From an uncultured Myxococcales bacterium (GTDB lineage: Bacteria > Myxococcota_A > UBA9042): a DNA stretch of 64,000 nucleotides. The stretch spans positions 1-64,000 of the forward strand of contig CAJBNH010000138.1 of NCBI GenBank assembly GCA_903955385.1, read 5' to 3'. Shown here in pieces: positions 1-6,257 of the stretch. Positions within the stretch are counted from its first letter, which is position 1. Each line of letters starts with the position of its first letter. The position numbers and the translations under genes were made by a program. The notes beneath the pieces are model-generated. The model was given only the letters and a program-made list of their open reading frames with translations, was not told the origin of the DNA and did not search any database.

Positions 1-18
1 GCCGACCGAGAAAGGAGG

Positions 19-44
19 GTGTCAGGACTAGACATCTGACATCT
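19..44. repeat. REP-like palindrome, family A, copy 1
   Basis: A short hairpin with 8-nt arms GGTGTCAG and CTGACATC (one mismatch) around a 10-nt loop. The loop carries the reverse complement of the core TGTCTAGTCCTGAC found at 208-233 and 1678-1703, so this is the same element in the opposite orientation. It lies in DNA without a recognisable gene. Extragenic palindromes of this kind are usually moved in trans by REP-associated tyrosine transposases; that link is inference, as no such gene is in the window. Confidence 0.55.
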
Positions 45-132
45 TTCGGTCGATCCAAGCGGTTCGTCCACCAGTCGACCCTATGCCTGCGCCACCTCGA
101 CGAGCACCATCTGTGCCGGCATGGCCCAAGTG

Positions 133-239
133 CCGACCGAGTGTGAATGCGTTTCGAGCCGTCGCCGGGCGAACCCGCACGAAGTTGGGAGGGCGTGCGC
201 GCGAAAAGGTGTCAAGTGTCTAGTCCTGACACCCTGTCC
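133..239. repeat. 107-bp direct repeat, copy 1
   Basis: About 95 percent identical, in the same orientation, to 1602-1709: one single-base indel and three substitutions by eye. The pair brackets the lipoprotein gene 258-1319. The right end holds a palindrome (208-233) with perfect 7-nt arms GGTGTCA and TGACACC. This copy lies just past the stop codon of the lipoprotein gene, so the hairpin may also act as a transcript 3' end. Recombination between the copies would delete the gene. Confidence 0.8.
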
Positions 240-257
240 ACGCGTCGGTGCAGCGGT

Positions 258-1319
258 CTAGAACTGCCCCCCCACGCACGCCCCACCGAACGGCAGCGTC
301 GACGGCACGGTCACGTCGACCTGCAGCGCGCCCAGGACGATCGGGTGCGTGCCAGCGGTCCAGGCGCCAGACGTGCAGCTGGCGAAGCCGCCACCGCCGC
401 AGTCGGCCGTGCACCCGTTGCCGTTGCTGGTGTCCTTCAGGCAGAACTCCGCGGTGACGGCTGCGCCCGTGCTGCTCGGCGTCACCTGGCAGGTCGCCAC
501 GATCGGCTCGGTACACGACGACGAGAAGCAGCCTTTGGGGCGGACCGTGACCTGGATGGGCGCGCCGACCGCCAGCACCTCGCCGTCCGTCCCGGGCGTG
601 CCGCGCACGCAGAACTGGCCGACGGGCGTGGCCGCGCACGCAGGGGCCGTTGGCACGATCGCGCACGCGCCTGCCACGCAGTCGACCTGCACCTGCGCAC
701 ACGCCATCTCGGTGCACGCCACGCCGCTGCACGCCGGGTCGGGCTTCTCGTACGCTTCCGCGTGCTTGGCGTTCACGGCGACCGCCTCGCCGCCGTTGCA
801 GTGGTCACAGCATTGGGTCTCGACCGCCACGCAGTCGTCCTTCTGGATGCAGGCGTAGGGGTTCGGCGGGTCCAGGGTATCGACGGTGTCTTCGGTGTCG
901 GCGGTGTCTGCGGTGTCTGCGGTGTCGGTCTGGTCCTGTGTCACGTCACTGCCCCAGCAGCTCGGGCCGTCGCCGCACAACACCTCGACGCAAACAGGGC
1001 CGTTGCACTGGCTGCAGACGCACGCACACATCTTTCCGCCCAGGTATTGGCAGCCGACGACCCCAATGCACTGCGCGGCGTATTCCGGGAAGGTCTTGTT
1101 GCCCGATCCGCACTTCACGTCGTCCACCGGGTGTGTGTCGCCCACCGCGACGCCATCCGTCGTCGGCACGCCGTCGGCCACGTCCTCGGCGGCCCCGACC
1201 TCGCTCGTGATGTCGTTGACGACGTCCGCCACCACCGCGTCGCCCGACGCCTGCTCGCACCCGAGCACGCCAACGATCGACAGGAAGGACACCATCCAGA
1301 TCAGGGAGTAGCGGTTCAT
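258..1319 (-). CDS. cysteine-rich lipoprotein of unknown function
   Basis: A 353-residue exported protein. The start at 1319 is chosen because a GAGGTGAG ribosome site lies just upstream and the N-terminus then becomes a clean lipoprotein signal with lipobox GVLGC (lipidated Cys21). The mature protein has an acidic Ala/Val/Asp stretch, two cysteine-rich segments, and a low-complexity Asp-Thr-Ala linker encoded by tandem 9-bp units (about 885-935). The C-terminal half has more paired cysteines and looks beta-rich; it was not assigned to a family. It is probably anchored to a cell-envelope membrane, with disulfide-stabilised domains outside the cytoplasm. The gene stands alone, bracketed by two copies of a 107-bp direct repeat, so it may be a mobile or deletable unit. 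Function unknown. Confidence 0.8.
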   Translation of the reverse strand: MNRYSLIWMVSFLSIVGVLGCEQASGDAVVADVVNDITSEVGAAEDVADGVPTTDGVAVGDTHPVDDVKCGSGNKTFPEYAAQCIGVVGCQYLGGKMCACVCSQCNGPVCVEVLCGDGPSCWGSDVTQDQTDTADTADTADTEDTVDTLDPPNPYACIQKDDCVAVETQCCDHCNGGEAVAVNAKHAEAYEKPDPACSGVACTEMACAQVQVDCVAGACAIVPTAPACAATPVGQFCVRGTPGTDGEVLAVGAPIQVTVRPKGCFSSSCTEPIVATCQVTPSSTGAAVTAEFCLKDTSNGNGCTADCGGGGFASCTSGAWTAGTHPIVLGALQVDVTVPSTLPFGGACVGGQF

Positions 1320-1403
1320 GACCTCACCTCGGGGGGCGCCGCCGTGCGACGACGGTGGGAACGGCCGGTCGGCTCGCCTGCAGCGTACACCTTCGGCGGA
1401 TGC

Positions 1404-1557
1404 GGGGTCAGGAGTTTCCAGTTGCCGGTTCGGGAGGGGGACGCGCCGACCAAGGACAAGTCCCGCTGTCGCCGTCGATACCGCATCGCCGACTGGCGTG
1501 GGGGCAGCGGCGAGAACCACCGTGTCGCGTATCTGGTAATTGGCACTACCTGACCCC
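1404..1557. repeat. REPIN-like inverted pair, family C
   Basis: Two 23-nt sequences in inverted orientation, 1404-1426 and 1535-1557, both starting GGGGTCAGG when read inward; 17 of 23 positions match without gaps. The spacer is 108 bp with no evident coding. Two REP sequences facing each other at about this distance are typical of REPIN elements. The pair lies in the 552-bp gene-free stretch between 1319 and 1872, which otherwise holds only the second direct-repeat copy. A single related half-site is at 21175-21190. Confidence 0.6.
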
Positions 1558-1601
1558 CGTCGTCTCGCCGCACGGATCAGGCAGCCTACCACCGCTCTGG
1601 T

Positions 1602-1709
1602 CCGACCGAGTGTGAATGCGTTTCGAGCCGTCGCCGGGTCGAACCCGGACGAAGGTGGGAGGGCGTGCGAGCGAAAAGGTGTCAAGTGTCTAGTCCTGAC
1701 ACCCTGTCC
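1602..1709. repeat. 107-bp direct repeat, copy 2
   Basis: Second copy of the repeat at 133-239, one base longer because of an indel near the middle. It carries the same terminal palindrome (1678-1703). It lies between the lipoprotein gene and the cytochrome-like gene at 1872. After it the sequence repeats a short CCCTGTC motif twice. Confidence 0.8.
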
Positions 1710-1871
1710 CTGTCACCCTGTCTGGAGCGCGGCTGCGCAGGCAATAGCATGGATCGACAATGGATTCTCGCCAATGAGTTGTCAGGTCGACCAGAAGCCG
1801 GATGATGGGAATCGCGGTTCCACCGCCGGGGGGCGGAGCGCCGCCTGCACCACCTGTACCCAAGGAAGACC

Positions 1872-2387
1872 ATGACCTCGCGTCGCTATCTCATGGCGAT
1901 CTTCGCCTTCTCGCTCTGCGCCTTCTCGCTCGGCGCCTGCGAGGCGGAGTCCGTCGGATCGGCGACCGGCAACCAGCCGGCCGACACGACGCCGGCCGAC
2001 ACCGACGCTGCCGACACCGACGCTGCCGACGCCACTGTTGCTGACACCGCCTCGGACGACACCGAGCAGCCCGACGACGCGACGCCCACCCCTGACGTCG
2101 CCGACACCGCCGAGGATGTCGCCGACGCGACCGACGACACTGCGGTCAGCAAGGTCACCTGGACCCAAGTGGTGCCGGCATTCGTCGCGAATTGCGCCAG
2201 TTGCCATCCCAAGCCCAAGGAGTCGTTCAACGCCTCGAGCTGCGAGAGCACCCAGGCGGCGGCGGCCAAGATCAAGAAGCAACTCGAGCTGGGCACCATG
2301 CCGCCGTACGGCTCGCCGATGCCGTCGTCGGCCGATCGCGCGGTGATGCTCGACTGGATCGCCACGGGCGCGGTCTGCGACCTGTAG
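1872..2387 (+). CDS. one-haem c-type cytochrome-like lipoprotein
   Basis: A 171-residue exported lipoprotein. An AAGGAAG ribosome site precedes the ATG. Residues 1-23 form a lipoprotein signal with lipobox SLGAC (Cys23). Residues 30-92 are almost entirely Ala, Asp, Thr and Pro, a flexible acidic linker partly encoded by short tandem repeats. The globular part begins at about residue 95 and has one haem-binding motif, Cys108-x2-Cys111-His112. A TMPPYG segment at 142-147 supplies a possible methionine sixth ligand, as in small cytochrome domains of planctomycete and myxobacterial proteins. Two further cysteines could form a disulfide. It is likely a tethered periplasmic or surface electron carrier; the redox partner is unknown, and no oxidase or dehydrogenase is adjacent. 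Covalent haem attachment is inferred from the motif. Confidence 0.8.
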   Translation: MTSRRYLMAIFAFSLCAFSLGACEAESVGSATGNQPADTTPADTDAADTDAADATVADTASDDTEQPDDATPTPDVADTAEDVADATDDTAVSKVTWTQVVPAFVANCASCHPKPKESFNASSCESTQAAAAKIKKQLELGTMPPYGSPMPSSADRAVMLDWIATGAVCDL

Positions 2388-2399
2388 CGGATGGCCCCG

Positions 2400-2516
2400 G
2401 GCCAGCAGCGACACATCGACCTCGAAGCTCATGCGCCAAAGCTCGGGATACTCGTAGCGGATGTGGTCCAGCACCTGTTGGCGGCGGAGGGCTTGCTGTT
2501 CGCGCGTCCCGACCAT
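2400..2516 (-). pseudogene. possible gene remnant, 39 codons
   Basis: On the minus strand an ATG at 2516 opens a stretch with strongly coding-like codon choice (nearly all G or C at third positions) and protein-like composition (REQQALRRQQVLDHIRYEYP, then a hydrophobic-acidic tail to about 2400). No stop follows; the frame runs on antisense into the cytochrome gene, where coding character ends. It lies in the 244-bp convergent gap beside a REP palindrome. It may be the 5' part of a gene that lost its end. I do not recognise the family, and it could be chance. Confidence 0.25.
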
Positions 2517-2600
2517 CGGCGACCCCGGGGCCGGTAGCGTGCCCGGGGTTACGAGGGTATGCGGCGGTCGGTGGATGTCCATCGGGTGGGGAACCGAAGC

Positions 2601-2647
2601 GAGGGTCGGCGACGCCGGAAATGGGAAAGGGTCAATACCTGACCCTC
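2601..2647. repeat. REP-like palindrome, family B
   Basis: The core at 2628-2646 has perfect 7-nt arms AGGGTCA and TGACCCT around ATACC. The reverse complement of the whole element (GAGGGTCAGGTATTGACCC, then TTTCCCATTTC) closely matches 6092-6130, so the two are the same family in opposite orientations. It overlaps the last codons and stop of the outer-membrane protein gene that ends at 2632. Confidence 0.65.
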
Positions 2648-3792
2648 TCCGCTGCCGCGAGCGTCGGTGCCGGCGGCTCGGGTGCAAACGCCATCTGGAA
2701 GCCGGTGGTCAGCAGAAAACCGTGCTGAATCTGCCACTCGTCGACCACGAGCGGAATCTTGCGGGCGACGAAGGTGTAGTCCAGCGACGCCCACTTCGCG
2801 AGCTTGATCGACACACCGGCCAGCAGGTTGATCGACGTGCGCCCCAGACCCGTGTCGTCCGTTCCCTCGCTGGAATAGACCGGAAGGAAGAAGTTGCCGC
2901 CCGCCCGCCAGGTCACGACCTGCGTCAGTTCGCCCTGGGCCGCCAAGTCGAGTTCACTGCCCGCCTGATGGGCACCCTGCAATTGCTTCAGTTCGAGCTC
3001 GGGCGTGGCCTTGTCGTCGCCTACCGCGTAGCCGTCCTGCATTAGCACGTGCTGCGCGCCGACACCAAGTTTTGTCTTGATGCTCAGGTACTTGCTGCTC
3101 GTCGGGTGGGCGAACGCGCCTGCGCTTTCCGACAGAATCAAGGGTTCGAACCACGTCGTCAGGTCCAACCGCTCTTTGGCCGCAACGTCGCGGTCCGGCG
3201 TGGTGCTCGCCTGGCCCTTGCTGTTCAAAAACTTGGCCTTGAACGCAGTCGGCTGCACCACATAGCCGGGAAACAGTTGCGTCGCCAAGCGGCCGCGGGC
3301 GTACGGACCAAGCCACGAAAGGTCTTCCAGGTGGTAGGTGTAGGTCGTCGAAAGGTCCAGGGCGTCCGAAGACTTGATGAACTCCTTGAGCACGGTGTCG
3401 CGCGACTGCACGTGCACGATCTTCAGCGCGCTCAGCCACTCGTGTTGGCCCCCCACCCACTCGGCCGAGCTGTCGATCATGCCGCCGATCTGCATCGTCG
3501 TGCCGTCTGCCGTGCCGACGACGCCGCTGCTGTTGCCGAGCGACCCGCTGCCGCCGAGGTTGACCTTGCCCGTCCAGCCCTGGCGGGCGGCATCCTTGGC
3601 TTCGAGCGCCCGCTTGCGCAGCTCTTCCGGCGCCACTTCCTTGGTCAAGGCACCCGCTGCCACCGGGGCCGCGGCTTCGACGGCCTTGGGTTGCGCGGCG
3701 ACGGGGGCGGCGATGGACCACGACAGCAGTGCGGTCAGGCCGACGACGGTCACCTGCACCGAAGCAGTGCGCGCTTGTGCGAGCGTCTTCAT
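2632..3792 (-). CDS. predicted outer-membrane beta-barrel protein
   Basis: A 386-residue protein beginning at ATG 3792, with GGGAG seven bases before an adjoining TTG. Residues 1-34 form a signal peptide ending Ala-x-Ala. After an Ala/Glu-rich linker, from about residue 72 the chain shows alternating polar and hydrophobic strands with Gly and aromatic girdles (for example GWTGKVNLGGSGSLGNSSG). This resembles the salt-induced outer-membrane protein group (YdiY, DUF481/DUF3078); that placement is by eye. It is probably a small barrel in the outer membrane with unknown substrate. The last five codons (ERVRY) and the stop lie inside a REP-like palindrome, so the original C-terminus was probably altered by the repeat. 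Nevertheless the new end is aromatic, as the barrel assembly machinery prefers. It is transcribed alone, after a 302-bp gap. Confidence 0.7.
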   Translation of the reverse strand: MKTLAQARTASVQVTVVGLTALLSWSIAAPVAAQPKAVEAAAPVAAGALTKEVAPEELRKRALEAKDAARQGWTGKVNLGGSGSLGNSSGVVGTADGTTMQIGGMIDSSAEWVGGQHEWLSALKIVHVQSRDTVLKEFIKSSDALDLSTTYTYHLEDLSWLGPYARGRLATQLFPGYVVQPTAFKAKFLNSKGQASTTPDRDVAAKERLDLTTWFEPLILSESAGAFAHPTSSKYLSIKTKLGVGAQHVLMQDGYAVGDDKATPELELKQLQGAHQAGSELDLAAQGELTQVVTWRAGGNFFLPVYSSEGTDDTGLGRTSINLLAGVSIKLAKWASLDYTFVARKIPLVVDEWQIQHGFLLTTGFQMAFAPEPPAPTLAAAERVRY

Positions 3793-4094
3793 CAAGGGTC
3801 TCCCGAGGCAGCAGAGAAGAGTACGGGCACGGGGATCCGTTCAGCCCTGACCGTGCTGAGATACCAAATCCTCAGGCGCCAAGTCCATGTGCACTCGCCG
3901 CAGCGGATGGCCCCCCGGGTATGCTTTGCCCCGCCAAGCGCGCAGGCGTGGCAGGGCTTCCGAGCACATCATGGGGATCACAAGCGAATTGCGCCGTCGC
4001 CGTCGGTCCGGTCCGTGCGAACACCGCGGCCGGCAGCGGTCCGGGGGCCGCAACCCGTCCGACCTCGGCCGGCCGCCGCGAGGCCCGACGCCAG
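3793..4094. other. intergenic region upstream of the barrel gene
   Basis: A 302-bp gene-free stretch between two minus-strand genes. It should hold the promoter of the 3792 gene, but no convincing -35/-10 pair stands out, and no open frame in it has coding character. It is GC-rich with short Cys/Arg-like shadow frames only. Confidence 0.4.
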
Positions 4095-5456
4095 CTACCG
4101 CCCCACCGTCCGCACGCTAGCGAACTCCGCCCCGCCACTGGCCTCCCACGGTCCGATCCGATAGCGCGTACCGCCCTGCAGCGTCTCGACCGCGACAGTG
4201 GCATCGGCGACGAGCAACGCCGGAAAGTCCTTGGCCTCCGCGCCGCCCGGCGCCTCCTCCAGGCACCAGAGCTGGCCAGCGCCCAGTCGTCCGCTGTCGG
4301 TCCAGCGGTGCACCACGCTGGGGTGCGGCGAGCCCAAGTGCGAGTTGTTCAGCGAGACCACTGTGTTGCGCGTCAGGCCGTCGTCAGGCGCCAGGGCCTG
4401 CACCAGCGTTGCGTTCGAGCTGGTGTTGCGGCCATGGTGGTGCAGGTGCGACACGTCGGCGCCCAGCGGACCCAGAAACGCGGCCAGCGCGCGTTGGGCC
4501 ACGCGCGTCTCGACATCCGGCTCGTTGTCCTTGCCAGAGCCGCTGAGATCGCCGCCAAAGTGGTAGCGGAACGGTCCGTGCGCGATCCAGCCGCCGATCG
4601 ATCGCGCGTTCTCCTCGTTGCTGTCGCCGTGCCCGAACGTCACCTGCTGCAACGTCTTGCCGTCGGACACGAACCCGTCAGCCGTGTGCAGCGTCAGGCG
4701 CGCGCCGCCGCCCAGGTCCAGGAACGTCGGTTGGCCTTGGGCGTCGTCTGCGGTCGTGGCCAGGTCGCCGCGCAGCAGCTCGGGGCAGTCGAGGGCGGGG
4801 TAGTTGCCCGACCAATTGCCGGCATCGCACGGAGCGGCGACCGCCGCGTGACAAAGCGGGTGATGCAAGGACTTGAGATCACCGGCCAATGCCACGCACA
4901 TCGGCCGCCAGTCGCCGTCGTTCGCGCCCTTGCCCAGGTCGACCGGGCCGCGGTGCACGATGCCGCGCGTCACGGTCAGCGCCTTCTTGCCCAGCAGCAG
5001 GTCCGCAAAGCCGCCGACGTGGTCGCCGTGCAGGTGCGTCAGGATCACCCACTCGACCTGCCGGGCGCCGCGTGGGGCAAACCCGTTGGCGGGCGTCAGG
5101 ATCTGGGTGTTCAAGTGTTCGACGGCCGCGCGGATCTCGTCGTCGTGGCTGCCGTTGCCGACATCGATCAGCACTGTGGTGCCGTCGGGGCCCACCACGA
5201 GCGTCGACTGCCCCATCGCCAGCGCAACACCGGCGGGCAGGTCCAAGTGCAGGATCCGCAAGGTGCCCGTGGCGGCAGGGGGCGCCGTGGCATCGTCGGC
5301 GTCGCTGTCGGCAGTGGTCGTGTCAGACCCGAGCGACGCTGCATCGGCGACCGCGTCGAGGACGTCGGCCGAATCGGGCGTCGCCCCAGACAGGGTCGCA
5401 TCGTCGTCACTGCACGCGACCGCGAGCCCAAGGGCCAGGAACACCAATCGCTTCAT
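4095..5456 (-). CDS. metallo-beta-lactamase-fold lipoprotein
   Basis: A 453-residue lipoprotein. The ATG at 5456 follows a purine-rich GGGGGAAGAGGGG stretch. Lipobox LAVAC gives lipidated Cys15, followed by an Asp/Ala/Thr-rich linker to about residue 62. The catalytic-type domain starts at about residue 65. A DVGNGSHDD segment (98-106) and the metal motif THLHGDHVGG (140-149) mark the metallo-beta-lactamase hydrolase fold, and a later histidine-rich HLHHHG segment near residue 346 supplies further ligands. The arrangement is closest to the C-terminal hydrolase domain of ComEC/Rec2 and related single-domain proteins. It is a hydrolase outside the cytoplasm; the substrate (phosphodiester or other) cannot be told. 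Extra cysteines between the motifs suggest disulfides. No operon partner. Confidence 0.8.
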   Translation of the reverse strand: MKRLVFLALGLAVACSDDDATLSGATPDSADVLDAVADAASLGSDTTTADSDADDATAPPAATGTLRILHLDLPAGVALAMGQSTLVVGPDGTTVLIDVGNGSHDDEIRAAVEHLNTQILTPANGFAPRGARQVEWVILTHLHGDHVGGFADLLLGKKALTVTRGIVHRGPVDLGKGANDGDWRPMCVALAGDLKSLHHPLCHAAVAAPCDAGNWSGNYPALDCPELLRGDLATTADDAQGQPTFLDLGGGARLTLHTADGFVSDGKTLQQVTFGHGDSNEENARSIGGWIAHGPFRYHFGGDLSGSGKDNEPDVETRVAQRALAAFLGPLGADVSHLHHHGRNTSSNATLVQALAPDDGLTRNTVVSLNNSHLGSPHPSVVHRWTDSGRLGAGQLWCLEEAPGGAEAKDFPALLVADATVAVETLQGGTRYRIGPWEASGGAEFASVRTVGR

Positions 5457-5785
5457 CCCCTCTTCCCCCTAACCCGCACCGACGTCGGCCGGACGGGAAG
5501 GCACCGCAAGCCACCAAGCCCAACCATGGCAACCCTCGCCCCCCGCCCAACGCGACCTGAGACCCTCCGAAGCAGGCGCGACAGGCCTGTCCCAGCGTCT
5601 ACGCCCCGGCCTGTTCACCGTCAAGGAAGGGGCTGGGGAGGGGTGTCAGGCGGCAAGAAATGACGCAGATGCGAAATCGGGTGTATTCAACGCGCAGCGC
5701 CTGCGGCACAAACGCATGGTCGCGGAATTTCAGGTCTGCTTGGACCACAGGCGGGCGCGCCCCCAACACCGGCAGGGAGAACGAC
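5457..5785. other. intergenic region before the IHF-like gene
   Basis: 329 bp between divergent genes. It contains a perfect 12-bp palindrome, GACAGGCCTGTC at 5580-5591, and at about 5641-5663 a degenerate family-A-like motif (GGTGTCAGG then ATGACGC). Both divergent promoters should lie here, but no strong hexamer pair was found. An in-frame extension of the IHF-like protein back to 5660 exists but lacks a ribosome site and looks non-coding. Confidence 0.4.
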
Positions 5786-6064
5786 ATGAAGAAAGCGGAC
5801 ATCATCGACGGGGTGTACGAGAGAGTGGATGGGCTCACAAAGCTTGAGGCCGCCGAGCTGGTCGGTGTGGTGTTCGAGGCGCTGAAAGAGGGCCTCCTCA
5901 CGCACGACAAGGTCATGATCTCCGGCTTCGGCAATTTCGTGGTGCACGACAAGGCCGCTCGGATGATGAAGAACCCGCTGACCGGCGTGCAGGTCGAGGT
6001 CGCGGCCCATCGTTCGGTGACCTTCAAGCCGTCGCCCGTCATCAAGCGCGAGATGAACACCTGA
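5786..6064 (+). CDS. HU/IHF-family nucleoid protein, IHF-alpha-like
   Basis: A 92-residue DNA-bending protein that works as a homo- or heterodimer on chromosomal DNA. The start at 5786 is fixed by a CAGGGAGA ribosome site and by the family length of about 90-100 residues; the longer frame adds unrelated residues. The family hallmarks are present: an N-terminal two-helix dimerisation part, the SGFGNF turn (46-51), and the beta-arm tip with KNPLTG (62-67), whose proline intercalates into DNA. The run RSVTFKPSPVIK (76-87) is typical of the alpha subunit. Myxobacterial genomes often carry several such genes, so the exact subunit is not assigned. It is transcribed alone, and a REP-type pair lies just after its stop. 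Confidence 0.92.
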   Translation: MKKADIIDGVYERVDGLTKLEAAELVGVVFEALKEGLLTHDKVMISGFGNFVVHDKAARMMKNPLTGVQVEVAAHRSVTFKPSPVIKREMNT

Positions 6065-6091
6065 CCCCGACGGGACGGCAGGCTGAAGGGC

Positions 6092-6161
6092 GAGGGTCAG
6101 GTATTCACCCTTTCCCATTTCCACGCCGCCAGAAACGGTGAATGGTGAATCCCTGACCCTC
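6092..6161. repeat. REPIN-like inverted pair, family B
   Basis: The arms GAGGGTCAGGTATTCACC (6092-6109) and GGTGAATCCCTGACCCTC (6144-6161) match at 17 of 18 positions when folded, with a 34-nt spacer that includes TTTCCCATTTCC and GCCGCC. The left half is homologous to the element at 2601-2647. It sits 27 bp after the IHF-like stop codon and could also stabilise that transcript's 3' end. Confidence 0.7.
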
Positions 6162-6257
6162 ATCTCACGCACGGGATAGATCCATCCGCACCGCCGCGCG
6201 TCCGTGAAAGGGTCGACCTGCCCCACGAGGTCTCCCCCACACACGCCGGAGCACGCC

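Noticed and set aside
2388-2687. A long minus-strand reading frame spanning 1782-2687
   Set aside because: Most of it is antisense to the cytochrome gene and Arg/Gly-rich; only the short coding-like part at 2400-2516 was kept as a possible remnant.
5660-5785. A 42-residue N-terminal extension of the IHF-like protein
   Set aside because: No ribosome site, non-family sequence, and the internal ATG at 5786 gives the normal length with a good ribosome site.
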